A DNA stretch of 64,000 bases from Tabrizicola sp. GTDB taxonomy: Bacteria; Pseudomonadota; Alphaproteobacteria; Rhodobacterales; Rhodobacteraceae. Positions 25,893-33,849 of the stretch are shown piece by piece. The position numbers and the translations under genes were made by a program. Positions within the stretch are counted from its first letter, which is position 1. Each line of letters begins with the position of its first letter. The notes under the pieces were generated by a model. That model worked only from the letters and a program-made list of their open reading frames with translations. It was not told the origin of the DNA and searched no databases. The DNA is taken from contig NZ_JAUCZH010000001.1 in assembly GCF_030373185.1 (NCBI RefSeq), positions 62,001-126,000 on the forward strand, given 5' to 3'.

Positions 25893-26689
25893 TCTGCCGC
25901 CTCGCGCCGTGCATCGGCCAGCCAGTCCCGCAAGACGGCATTGACCGTATCAGGGGCGGTCAAAGGCACCATGTGGCGATGCCCGGGGATCACAACGGCC
26001 CGGCCTTGTGGTGCCAAGGCCGCCATCTCGCGCGCCATGGCGGCGCTTGAATTGGTGTCGCCGTCGGCCGTCAGCACCAAAAGTGGCCGGTTGATCGTCT
26101 TGACCCCGTCGGCATAGACCATGTCGCCCGTCGCAAAGGCGCGGTAGGCGGCGGCATAGCCCGCTTGCGGCACAGACCGCAGCCAACCCGCCACCTGCAC
26201 CCGAAGGCGGCCGGTCTCATCCCCGAACCAGCGCGACAGCGGGCCGTCGATCCCGCCCCGCCCGACCGAGATTTCCTCGGCCCGGGTCAGCACCGCCGTC
26301 CGAGCCTCGGGTGAGCGGCGGTAGACCGGGCAGATCAGCGCCGCGCGGGTGATCAGGTCAGGCCGCTCCACCGCCAGCCCAAGGGCAATCAACGCGCCCA
26401 TCGAGTGGCCCGCCACGGCGACAGGGCCAAGGTCCAGCGCCGTGATCAGCCGGGCCGCCCAGCCAACGTAATCGGGCAGGGCCGGGGTTCCGGGCAAGGG
26501 CGCGCTTGTGCCATGCCCCGGCAGATCGGCGGCAATCACCCGGTGGCTGGCGCCAAGGGCGGCGATCTGCGGCTCCCACACCTCGGCCCGCAGACCGACG
26601 CCGTGCAAAAGCAGGACCGGCGGCCCGGCACCTTCGTCAATCACATGGACGGCTTGCCCGTCAGACAGCCGCAGGGTTAGCGACATCAT
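25889..26689 (-). CDS. Alpha/beta hydrolase
   Basis: A 266-aa alpha/beta-fold hydrolase. The oxyanion-hole motif LLLHGVGLRAE is near residue 28, the nucleophile elbow is GHSMG near 94, an acid candidate is LTADGDTNS near 210, and the catalytic His is in IPGHRHMVPL near 238. It would cleave an ester, amide, lactone or C-C bond of an intermediate in the linked pathway. Its ATG lies inside the end of the AA_synth gene (29-bp overlap), and its stop overlaps the flavin reductase start. Confidence 0.87.
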   Translation of the reverse strand: MMSLTLRLSDGQAVHVIDEGAGPPVLLLHGVGLRAEVWEPQIAALGASHRVIAADLPGHGTSAPLPGTPALPDYVGWAARLITALDLGPVAVAGHSMGALIALGLAVERPDLITRAALICPVYRRSPEARTAVLTRAEEISVGRGGIDGPLSRWFGDETGRLRVQVAGWLRSVPQAGYAAAYRAFATGDMVYADGVKTINRPLLVLTADGDTNSSAAMAREMAALAPQGRAVVIPGHRHMVPLTAPDTVNAVLRDWLADARREAAE

Positions 26690-27263
26690 GGCCCAGATCC
26701 TTCAAGTCCTGATAGCGGTCGCCGATCCGGTGATGCGGACGCCCCCCGGTCGATGCGCCAAGCGCCACGACCAACTCATCGGCGGCCGGGGCGTCGGGGA
26801 TGGCAAAATGCACCGTCTGGTAATGTGACCGCCGACCTTCGTCATGCTTGTCCATCAAGGGGATCATTACCGGCGTATTCGCCCCGCCCCGGACGTTGGT
26901 GAAGGCAAGGTAGGTCTTGGCCCCCACCGCCTGCCGGTAATGGTTGCCAAAGCGCAGGGTGTGGATCAACGCGTTTGCATGTTCCAGTTCACCGTCCAGA
27001 CCCACGACGGCGGCCTTGCCATAGCCTTCTACCGCATCCGGTCCGCCAGCAGCCTCAAGCATCATCGCGGTCAGAAGCGCGCCAAGTTCGGGGGCCACAT
27101 CGTTTATCTCAGGCTTCAGATCCTGAACAAAGCCGCGCCCGGCCCATGGGTTCTTCAGCACCGCCGCCACCGCGATCAGCTTCAACGGGCGCGGGGCGGC
27201 GCGACCGCCTTCGATCAGGATCGTTTCGACATAGGTCAGGGTCTTGCGAATCTGAGCGGGCAT
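26661..27263 (-). CDS. AA_synth / DUF1185 family protein
   Basis: A 200-aa protein of the family annotated as amino acid synthesis (PF06684, DUF1185). It is recognised by IRKTLTYVETILIEGG at the start, LKLIAVAAVLKNPWAGR, GKAAVVGLDGELEHANALIH and the C-terminal GGRPHHRIGDRYQDLKDLG. To my knowledge its biochemical function is not established. The ATG at 27263 has GGAG upstream; a longer frame to 27392 crosses the operator and promoter region. It is the first gene of the luciferase-like monooxygenase operon, divergent from a GntR regulator. Confidence 0.85.
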   Translation of the reverse strand: MPAQIRKTLTYVETILIEGGRAAPRPLKLIAVAAVLKNPWAGRGFVQDLKPEINDVAPELGALLTAMMLEAAGGPDAVEGYGKAAVVGLDGELEHANALIHTLRFGNHYRQAVGAKTYLAFTNVRGGANTPVMIPLMDKHDEGRRSHYQTVHFAIPDAPAADELVVALGASTGGRPHHRIGDRYQDLKDLGHDVANPAAV

Positions 27264-27291
27264 GGGTGTCTCCGGGTTGTTGGGAAAATCT

Positions 27292-27301
27292 TGGTATACC
27301 A
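27292..27301. promoter_or_regulatory. Palindromic operator candidate TGGTATACCA
   Basis: A perfect 10-bp palindrome lies 29 bp upstream of the AA_synth start and 59 bp before the divergent gntR start. The form TGGTATACCA resembles FadR/FCD-class GntR operators (TGGT-N-ACCA). A GACATGTC palindrome (27308-27315) and a minus-strand TTGACA (27312-27317) lie close by. The neighbouring GntR/FCD protein is the obvious ligand. Confidence 0.5.
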
Positions 27302-27359
27302 TCATACGACATGTCAAGTTCTTCTTGCCTTGCCCCTTGGCCCAGCCTAACTTTGGCGC

Positions 27360-28037
27360 ATGGACCAGACCGACGACCTTCGCATCGACCACGCGCCCCT
27401 GACGCTTCGCGCGCTTGCGGTGGACCGGTTGCGCAGCGCCATCATCGCGGGCCGGTTTCAGGGCGGTGACCGTTTGGTCGAACGCACACTGTGCGATCAG
27501 CTTGGCGTGTCACGGTCTGTCGTGCGTGAGGCGATCCGCTACCTGGAGGCGGAAGGGCTGGTCGAAACCGCCCCCCGCGCCGGGCCGATCGTGGCGCGGC
27601 TTGACTGGGATCAGGCCCGGCAGGTCTATGCCATCCGCCGCCTGCTGGAAGCGGACGCTGCCGCCGCCTGCGCCCGTGTCGCAAGCCCGGCGGTCAAGGC
27701 TGATGTTGCCAGCGCGCTGGCCGGGATCGAGGCGGCTTTTGCAACCCCCGACAACCGCGACCTTTACGCCGCAACCACCGCCTTTTACCGCGTGATCTTT
27801 ACTTCGGCAGGCCATCACATCGCCTGGGAAATCGTCCAGCGCCTGAATGGCCGGATTTCGCGGCTGCGGGCGCTTACGCTTGGGACGACGGACCGCAAAC
27901 TGTCCGGCCCGGCCCATATGGCCCGCATTGCCGCCGCGATTGGTGCGAATGACCCCGAAGCCGCTGCCACGGCGGTCCGCGCCCATCTCGACGAAGCCGC
28001 CGAAATCGCCCGCCTGCTGCTTGAGGGGCAGGGATGA
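27360..28037 (+). CDS. GntR family transcriptional regulator (FCD domain)
   Basis: A 225-aa regulator. The N-terminal winged helix (LRALAVDRLRSAIIAGRF, GDRLVERTLCDQLGVSRS, VVREAIRYLEAEGLVE) is followed by an all-helical FCD effector domain (QVYAIRRLLEADAAAACA, FYRVIFTSAGHHIAWEIV, AHLDEAAEIARLLL). Conserved His residues in GHHIA and AHLDE match the metal/ligand site of FCD proteins. It is divergent from the AA_synth/monooxygenase operon and translationally coupled to a DUF1330 gene. It probably represses both until a pathway intermediate binds. Confidence 0.89.
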   Translation: MDQTDDLRIDHAPLTLRALAVDRLRSAIIAGRFQGGDRLVERTLCDQLGVSRSVVREAIRYLEAEGLVETAPRAGPIVARLDWDQARQVYAIRRLLEADAAAACARVASPAVKADVASALAGIEAAFATPDNRDLYAATTAFYRVIFTSAGHHIAWEIVQRLNGRISRLRALTLGTTDRKLSGPAHMARIAAAIGANDPEAAATAVRAHLDEAAEIARLLLEGQG

Positions 28038-28333
28038 CCGCCTACTGGATCGCCCATGTCACCGTGACCGACCCGGAGGCTTACAAAGGCTATCAGGCGC
28101 TGGCCCCTGCCGCCTTCGCCGCCCATGGCGCGCGGTTCCTTGCGCGGGGAGGAGAGGCGGAAACGCTGGAAGGCCCGCTTCTGGACCGCCATGTCGTGAT
28201 CGAGTTTCCGTCGATGCAGGCGGCCCGGGCCTGCTACCACTCCGACGCCTACGAGACCGCGCGGGCCTGCCGTGACGGCGCTTGCGTGGCGCATGTGGTG
28301 ATCGTGGAAGGCTTGCCCGGAACCCGGCCTTAA
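28034..28333 (+). CDS. DUF1330 domain-containing protein
   Basis: A 99-aa ferredoxin-like (dimeric alpha/beta barrel) protein of the DUF1330 family, recognised by YWIAHVTVTDPEAYKGYQ, ARFLARGGEAETLEG, RHVVIEFPSMQAA and YHSDAYETARACR. The function of this family is not settled; members often accompany catabolic genes. Its ATG overlaps the gntR stop as ATGA. Its own stop overlaps the convergent glycerate kinase stop by 4 bp, so no room is left for a separate terminator. Confidence 0.85.
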   Translation: MTAYWIAHVTVTDPEAYKGYQALAPAAFAAHGARFLARGGEAETLEGPLLDRHVVIEFPSMQAARACYHSDAYETARACRDGACVAHVVIVEGLPGTRP

Positions 28334-29592
28334 CCCGGCAGGATCAAGACCGCGCGGAAGTCGTTCACATTGGTCAGGGTCGGGCCAGTGACCACCTGCG
28401 CCCCGATCATGCCGAAAAAGCTGTGGGCATCGTTGCGCGCCAAGGCGTCGCCTGCATCTACGCCCGCCGCCCGGGCTTGCGCCAGCGTATCCGGCCCGAT
28501 CACCGCCCCCGCCACTTCGGCTGCGCCATCCACCCCGTCGGTATCGCAGGCGATGGCGTGGATGTTTGCGGCACCGTTCAGGGCCAGTGCCATGGCCAGA
28601 CAGAATTCCGCATTCGGCCCGCCGATCCCGCTACCGCGCCGGGTAACGGTCAGCTCACCACCCGACAAAAGCAGCACGGGCCGTGCGCCGGGTTGCATGG
28701 CCTTGGCGATGTCCAGCGCCATCGCGGCCTGTGCCGCCGCCACCTCGCGCGCTTCGCCTTCAAGGCTGTCACCCAGAAGCCGCACGTCAAGGCCCGCCGC
28801 CCGCGCCACTTCTGCCGCCGCCGCAAGGGATTGCGCGGGGGCGGCGTAGATCACGTTCTCCACCCGCGCCAGCCGCGCATCGCCCGGCGCAATCACGCCC
28901 GACCGTGCCAACGCCAAATGCACCGAAGCCGGCACCGGCACCGACCAGCGCGCCAGCACCTCGGCCGCGTCAGCCGGGGTTGTCGCGTCACCCACCGTGG
29001 GGCCAGAGCCGATGAAGGCCGGGTCATCCCCCGGCACATCCGAGATCAGCAAGGCCAGCATCCGTGCCGGGTAGGCCGCCGCCGCCAACTGCCCGCCCTT
29101 CACCCGGCTCAGGTGTTTTCTGACCGTGTTCATCGCCGAGATCGGCGCACCTGACGCCAGCAAGCTTGCGTTCACCAACTGTTTTTCGGCCAGAGTTACC
29201 CCATCCACCGGCGCGCATAGCAAGGCCGAGGCCCCGCCGGAAATGAGCGCCAGCACGAAATCCCCTTCACTAAGGCCCTGCAACAGCGCCAGCATCCGCG
29301 CGGTTGCATCCGCCCCTGCCGCATCCGGCACCGGGTGCGCCGCCTCGACAATCTCGATCCCCCGGCAGGGGCGCGCGTAGCCGTAGCGGGTGATGACCAG
29401 CCCGTCACACGGCCCCCAGACCGCCTCCACGGCTTCGGCCATCCGGGCGCTGGCCTTGCCGGCACCGATCACCACCACCCGGCCCGGTGGCTTTGCCGGC
29501 AGGAAGCGGGCCAGTGACCGCATCGGGTCTGCCACCTCGACCGCCCGGTCAAAAAGGCTGCGCAGAAAGGTCTTGGGGTTGGAGATGGTCAT
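28330..29592 (-). CDS. Glycerate 2-kinase (MOFRL family)
   Basis: A 420-aa kinase of the TtuD/GckA glycerate kinase family, converting D-glycerate to 2-phosphoglycerate for entry into lower glycolysis. Motifs are VVVIGAGKASARMAEAVE near 40, ISGGASALLCAP near 115, VRKHLSRVKGGQLA near 155, SDVPGDDPAFIGSGPT near 185, and the MOFRL portion GGPNAEFCLAMAL with HAIACDTDGVDGA. It is the last gene of the 16-gene operon, 5 bp after the LacI gene. It suggests that the pathway releases glycerate or hydroxypyruvate/tartronate-type C3 units. Confidence 0.9.
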   Translation of the reverse strand: MTISNPKTFLRSLFDRAVEVADPMRSLARFLPAKPPGRVVVIGAGKASARMAEAVEAVWGPCDGLVITRYGYARPCRGIEIVEAAHPVPDAAGADATARMLALLQGLSEGDFVLALISGGASALLCAPVDGVTLAEKQLVNASLLASGAPISAMNTVRKHLSRVKGGQLAAAAYPARMLALLISDVPGDDPAFIGSGPTVGDATTPADAAEVLARWSVPVPASVHLALARSGVIAPGDARLARVENVIYAAPAQSLAAAAEVARAAGLDVRLLGDSLEGEAREVAAAQAAMALDIAKAMQPGARPVLLLSGGELTVTRRGSGIGGPNAEFCLAMALALNGAANIHAIACDTDGVDGAAEVAGAVIGPDTLAQARAAGVDAGDALARNDAHSFFGMIGAQVVTGPTLTNVNDFRAVLILPG

Positions 29593-29597
29593 GCGTG

Positions 29598-30602
29598 TCA
29601 GCCCATGCTTGAGGCGCGAAGGATCAGATCAACCGGGGTTACGGTTTCCGGCCGGGGCTGCGTGCCGGTTTCCAGCCAGCCCAGCACGGTTTCGGCCACC
29701 CCGCGCCCGAACCCCGCGATATCGCAGCGGACCGAGGTCAGCCCCGGCCAAACTTGCGCACATTCCTCGATGTCGTCAAAGCCGACAACCTTCAGGTCGT
29801 GGCCCACCCGCCGCCCGATCTGGGCGCAACCGGACAGAATCCCCAATGCCACCAGATCGTTGAAGCACAGGACCGCATCCACTTCCGGGTGTTCGGAGGC
29901 CAGCCGCAAGGCCGCCTCGCGCCCGAAGGCGCGTCCCGGGCGGCCGGGCAGGTGCAAGGGGGCCATGCCCGCCGCGGACAAAGCCGCCAGATAGCCCGAC
30001 ATGCGCTGTTCGGTCACCTCGCGCCCTTCCAGCCCGCCAAGGAACGCAATCCGCCGCGCGCCGGTGGCCAGCAGATGATCCGTCGCCATCCGGCTGCCCG
30101 CCCGGTAATCCGGCACAGCAAACGGAAAGCGCGCCACATCCGGCACCGCCCGGCGCAAGACCTGCATTGTCGGCACATTGGCCCGGGCGATGGCGTCAAA
30201 TGTCGCTTCCACTTCACCATAGGCCGGCGACAGGATCAGTGCGGCCACGCCATGCTCCAGCATCGCCGCTACCACCTGCGCCTGCAAGGCGGGGTCTTCA
30301 TCGGTATTGGCCAGCACGCAGGCAAAGCCCTTGGCCGACAAGGCCATCTGCACCGACGTCGCAAATTCGGTGAAGAACGGATTCCTGAGGTCGTTGATCA
30401 CCAGCCCGATCAGCCCGGTATTCGACTGGCGCAATTGCGCCGCAGACCGGTTGTAGACATAGCCAAGGTCGGCCATCGCGCGGCGCACATCCTCGCGGGT
30501 CTCGGTCTTTACAAGGGGGCTGTTCTGCAAGACGAGGCTGACGGTCGATTTCGAGACGCCCGCCCGGCTTGCGACATCAATGATCGTTGGCCTGCGGTCC
30601 AT
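29598..30602 (-). CDS. LacI family transcriptional regulator
   Basis: A 334-aa repressor. The DNA-binding domain occupies residues ~5-60 (TIIDVASRAGVSKSTVSLVL, with hinge-helix SAAQLRQ). A periplasmic-binding-protein-like effector domain follows (IGLVINDLRNPFFTEFA, DAVLCFNDLVALGIL, VVGFDDIEECAQVWPGLTSV). It is embedded between the DUF993 and glycerate kinase genes. Two LacI-type operators found at the head of this operon (46705-46716 and 46727-46738) are its most likely targets, giving autoregulation of the whole cluster. Confidence 0.91.
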   Translation of the reverse strand: MDRRPTIIDVASRAGVSKSTVSLVLQNSPLVKTETREDVRRAMADLGYVYNRSAAQLRQSNTGLIGLVINDLRNPFFTEFATSVQMALSAKGFACVLANTDEDPALQAQVVAAMLEHGVAALILSPAYGEVEATFDAIARANVPTMQVLRRAVPDVARFPFAVPDYRAGSRMATDHLLATGARRIAFLGGLEGREVTEQRMSGYLAALSAAGMAPLHLPGRPGRAFGREAALRLASEHPEVDAVLCFNDLVALGILSGCAQIGRRVGHDLKVVGFDDIEECAQVWPGLTSVRCDIAGFGRGVAETVLGWLETGTQPRPETVTPVDLILRASSMG

Positions 30603-30608
30603 CGCGCC

Positions 30609-31778
30609 CTAACGTTGTTCTACCCCGTGCAGCGCCAGAAGCTGCGCCATGCGCGCTTCGGCCAGATCAGGCCGGGCCAGAAGGCCCGCCACATCCGCCA
30701 GCCGGAACACCGTTGCATAATGCGTGATGTCGCGGGACGATTGGAACCCTGCGGGCATGATGAAATGCCTCTGGTGGCCGTTCAGCCACGCAAGAAAGGC
30801 GATCCCGGCCTTGTAGAACCTTGTGGGCGCGCGGAAGATCTCGCGGGAAAGCGGCACGGTGGGGGCCAGAAGGCGGTGATAGGTAGCGCTGTCGCCCATG
30901 GCCAAAGCCTCCAGTGCTTGCGAGGCAGCTGGGGCGATGGCGGCGAAGATGCCCAGAAGCGCGTGGGAATGATGCGTGCTGTCGCCTTCGATCAGGGGCG
31001 CATAGTTGAAGTCATCGCCGGTATAAAGCCGCACCCCCGCAGGTAGCCGCGCGCGGAAGGATTCTTCATGTGCCTGATCCAGAAGGGAAATCTTGATCCC
31101 GTCCACCTTGCCAGGATTTTCCTCAATCAGCGACAGCACGAAGTCCGAGGCCTTGGCCACATCTGCCGATCCCCAGTAACCGGCAAGCATCGGGTCGAAC
31201 ATGTCGCCCAGCCAGTGCAGGATCACCGGTTCCGCCGCCCCGTCGATCAGGCGCCGATAAACGGTGCGGTAGACGTCCGGCCCCGCGCCAATTGCTGTGA
31301 AGGCGCGCGAGGCCATCAGGATCAACTGTCCGCCTGCCGCCTCGATTGCCTCGGCCTGCGTCTGATAGGCGGCGGCGATGGCGTCGGCGCCGGTCAGATC
31401 ACCCAATGCCACATGATCCGTCCCCGCCCCGCAAGCCACGCGCGGGCGCATCGGGTGGGTCTTGGCGGCAACCATGGTGCGCTGAATCAGTTCAAGCGCG
31501 GTGGCCCAATCCACCCCCATCCCGCGCTGGGCGGTGTCCATCGCTTCGGCAAGGTGGAGCCCTTGATCCCAGAGCTGGGTCCGGAAGGCCAGGGTCGCGT
31601 CCCAATCCACCGCCGGGCGGCCGTCCCATGGGCTGCGTTCGCGCAAGGGGTCACTGACCACATGGGCGGCGGCAAAGGCGGTGCGGGTTAGGGGGATGCG
31701 CGGTGCGCGGGGCTGAAGCGGCGTGCCGGTCAGGCGGTAGGGTTCAAGGCGGGCGTCTTCGGTGGGCAGGATCAGCAT
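30609..31778 (-). CDS. DUF993 family protein (dihydrodipicolinate synthase-like TIM barrel)
   Basis: A 389-aa protein of the DUF993 family, related to DapA/NAL-type class I aldolases. Family segments are DWATALELIQRTMVAAK, GAGTDHVALGDLTGADAIAA, PVILHWLGDMFDPMLAGYWG, KVDGIKISLLDQAHEESFR (with the Lys in GIKIS as Schiff-base candidate) and RLYTGDDFNYAPLIEGDS. The ATG at 31778 is chosen; the frame continues upstream to 32213 but that part is the Dabb gene in another register. It may perform a retro-aldol cleavage of a sugar-derived intermediate. The family's function is not established to my knowledge. Confidence 0.85.
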   Translation of the reverse strand: MLILPTEDARLEPYRLTGTPLQPRAPRIPLTRTAFAAAHVVSDPLRERSPWDGRPAVDWDATLAFRTQLWDQGLHLAEAMDTAQRGMGVDWATALELIQRTMVAAKTHPMRPRVACGAGTDHVALGDLTGADAIAAAYQTQAEAIEAAGGQLILMASRAFTAIGAGPDVYRTVYRRLIDGAAEPVILHWLGDMFDPMLAGYWGSADVAKASDFVLSLIEENPGKVDGIKISLLDQAHEESFRARLPAGVRLYTGDDFNYAPLIEGDSTHHSHALLGIFAAIAPAASQALEALAMGDSATYHRLLAPTVPLSREIFRAPTRFYKAGIAFLAWLNGHQRHFIMPAGFQSSRDITHYATVFRLADVAGLLARPDLAEARMAQLLALHGVEQR

Positions 31779-31878
31779 GGGCGATGTCCGGTTGTTGGCG
31801 CAGGTGTGGAATGGAGCGCTGGCGCGCAAGCCTTTTGTCTCGCCTCTGCGCGCGAAAGGCGCGCAATCGGCTCGGGTA

Positions 31879-31930
31879 ATGGGGGCGCTTCGCCCCCCAA
31901 ACCCCCAGAGAGTATTTGCGAAAAGAGCAA
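31879..31930 (+). repeat. Dispersed intergenic repeat, copy 1
   Basis: A GGGGGCG-ctt-CGCCCCC hairpin (31881-31897) is followed by the module AAACCCCCAGAGAGTATTT and an A/G-rich tail GCGAAAAGAGCAAG. A second copy with the same CCCCCAAACCCCCAGAG...TATTT core lies at 62781-62827 on the other strand. I recall similar elements scattered between genes in Rhodobacterales genomes, but cannot search here. It fills the 169-bp gap between the Dabb and DUF993 genes. Confidence 0.65.
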
Positions 31931-31947
31931 GGGACGGGAGGCGGCGA

Positions 31948-32268
31948 TCATCGGGGGGATCCGGTTGGCAGATCGAAGACCAGAAGGCCGTCAAGTCCGC
32001 CTTCGGCTGCCGCCACCAGTGCTGCGCCGACGCGTTTGTGGTCGGGGTGGTCCTGATAGGCGGCCAGTGATGCCCAATCGGCAAAGTCCACGGTGAAGCC
32101 GTGCATGTAGCCGCGCTCCATCTGTTCGGGGCTTTCGCTGCGGCCGGCGTGGATGGCGAGGATGCCGGGCAGTTTGGCCTTGATCGCCGCCAGATCGGCG
32201 AAGATCGCGGCAATCTCGGCCTCGGTCACGCCGGGGCGGGCTTTCATAAGGACGATATGGCGGATCAT
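31948..32268 (-). CDS. Dabb family (stress-responsive A/B barrel) protein
   Basis: A 106-aa dimeric alpha/beta barrel protein of the Dabb family, recognised by MIRHIVLMKARPGVTEAEI at the start, AIHAGRSESPEQMERGYMHG and WASLAAYQDHPDHKRVG. Family members include a few small enzymes (for example olivetolic acid cyclase) and many uncharacterised proteins next to sugar dehydrogenases. It overlaps the upstream GMC gene as ATGA. A 169-bp gap with a dispersed repeat separates it from the DUF993 gene. Confidence 0.85.
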   Translation of the reverse strand: MIRHIVLMKARPGVTEAEIAAIFADLAAIKAKLPGILAIHAGRSESPEQMERGYMHGFTVDFADWASLAAYQDHPDHKRVGAALVAAAEGGLDGLLVFDLPTGSPR

Positions 32269-33845
32269 GTGGCGGTTCCTTTGCGGATCATGTCAGCGGC
32301 TTTTTCGGCAATCATGATGGTGGCCGCGTTGGTGTTCGACGACACCACGCGCGGCATGATCGAGGCATCGGCCACCCGCAGACCAGCGATCCCGTTGAAG
32401 CGAAGCTGCGGGTCCACCACGGCGGCGGCGTCGCTGCCCATCCGGCAGGTGCCTGCCGGGTGGTGGTCGGTTTTCGAATGCTTGCAGGCGTAGTCGAAAT
32501 AGTCCTGATCCGTCCGCACATCCGGCCCCGGCAACCGTTCGGCGAGAACATAGGGTTTCAAGGCCGCTTGGCGCATCATTTCCCGTGCGAGTTTCAGCCC
32601 GCGGATCGACATGTCCCGGTCATGCGGGTCTGCCCAGTAGTTCGGGTCGATCAGGGGGGCGGCCTTCGGGTCGGCACTTGCCAGCCGCACCGTCCCCCGC
32701 GACCTTGGGCGGAGGTAGGCGGAGTTTAGCGTGACCCCGCCTTGCGGCATGGCGGCCACCCCAGCCTCGATCCCGGACCCGAGTCCAAGGTGGAACTGGA
32801 TATCCGGGCTGCGGGCATCAGGGTCGGCGTACCAGAAGCCACCGGTTTCAAAGAGCGAGGAGGCGACGGGGCCACGCCGCGTCAGCAGGTATTGCAGCCC
32901 GGCGAGGGCCGAGAGATGCGGCTTGGCGAAGCGGTCATAGGTATGCGGGCCGGTGCATTCGGCGATCACGAACAGGTCCAGATGGTCTTGCAGGTTTGAC
33001 CCCACGCCGGGCTGGTCCAGCACCACCGGGATGCCGAGGCTACGCAGATGATCCGCCGGGCCGATGCCGGAGAGTTGCAAGAGGCGGGGGGAGCCGATGG
33101 CGCCGGACGACAGGATCACCTCGCCCGCCCGGATCACGCCATCGGGCGTTTCGACCCCGACGGCGCGGCCCTGTTCCACCACGATCCGCAAGACCTGCGC
33201 CCCGGTCCGCACCGTGAGGTTCGCCCGCCCCCGCGCCTGCCCAAGGTAGGCGATCGAGGTGGAGGAGCGGCGGTAGTTCCGCTGGGTCAACTGGTAGTAG
33301 CCGACGCCGTCCTGCACCTCGCCCGTCATGTCCATGTTGCGGGGGATGCCCATTTCGGCGGCGGCGGCAAACCAGGCCTCGCAGATCGGCAGGGGCGCGC
33401 GGGGCTGGCTGACGCCCAAGGGGCCGCCCTTGCCGTGGTAGCGGTTGTCAAAGGTGTCGTTATCTTCAGCCTTGCGGAACCAGGGCAGGACATCCTCATA
33501 GGACCAGCCGGGACAGCCCAGTTGCCGCCATTCGTCATAGTCCTGCGCGTTGCCGCGCGTGTAGATCTGCGCGTTGATGGATGACCCGCCGCCGATGACC
33601 TTGGCTTGGGTATAACGGATCACCATCCCGTTCATGTGGCGCTGCGGCACGGTCTGCCAGCCCCAGCTGCCGATGCCCTTGGTCATCTTCGCGAAACCGG
33701 CGGGCAGGTGATAGAACGGGTGGCGGTCGCGCCCCCCGGCCTCCAGCAGCAGGACACGGGCGGTGGGGTCTTCCGACAGCCGCGCCGCCAGCACGCAACC
33801 CGCCGAGCCGCCGCCGATGATGATGAAATCATAACCCTCGGTCAT
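32265..33845 (-). CDS. GMC family oxidoreductase (choline dehydrogenase-like)
   Basis: A 526-aa FAD-dependent alcohol oxidoreductase. The dinucleotide-binding motif is IIIGGGSAGCVLAARL, followed by LLLEAGGRD, the GMC signature VIGGGSSINAQIYTRGN near residue 85, SSGAIGSPRLLQLSGIGP near 265, and the catalytic His region THHHPAGTCRMG (HPAGTCRMG near 465) with VSSNTNAATIMIAEKAAD at the end. The start at 33845 (MTEGYDF) is preferred over an upstream GTG/TTG. It has no signal peptide. It probably oxidises a hydroxyl group in the imported compound, delivering electrons to a quinone or other acceptor. Confidence 0.9.
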   Translation of the reverse strand: MTEGYDFIIIGGGSAGCVLAARLSEDPTARVLLLEAGGRDRHPFYHLPAGFAKMTKGIGSWGWQTVPQRHMNGMVIRYTQAKVIGGGSSINAQIYTRGNAQDYDEWRQLGCPGWSYEDVLPWFRKAEDNDTFDNRYHGKGGPLGVSQPRAPLPICEAWFAAAAEMGIPRNMDMTGEVQDGVGYYQLTQRNYRRSSTSIAYLGQARGRANLTVRTGAQVLRIVVEQGRAVGVETPDGVIRAGEVILSSGAIGSPRLLQLSGIGPADHLRSLGIPVVLDQPGVGSNLQDHLDLFVIAECTGPHTYDRFAKPHLSALAGLQYLLTRRGPVASSLFETGGFWYADPDARSPDIQFHLGLGSGIEAGVAAMPQGGVTLNSAYLRPRSRGTVRLASADPKAAPLIDPNYWADPHDRDMSIRGLKLAREMMRQAALKPYVLAERLPGPDVRTDQDYFDYACKHSKTDHHPAGTCRMGSDAAAVVDPQLRFNGIAGLRVADASIMPRVVSSNTNAATIMIAEKAADMIRKGTAT

Positions 33846-33849
33846 TTCG

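Noticed and set aside
31779-32213. N-terminal extension of the DUF993 reading frame
   Set aside because: Pro/Trp/Arg-rich and overlaps the Dabb gene in another register; the DUF993 family sequence begins after the ATG at 31778.
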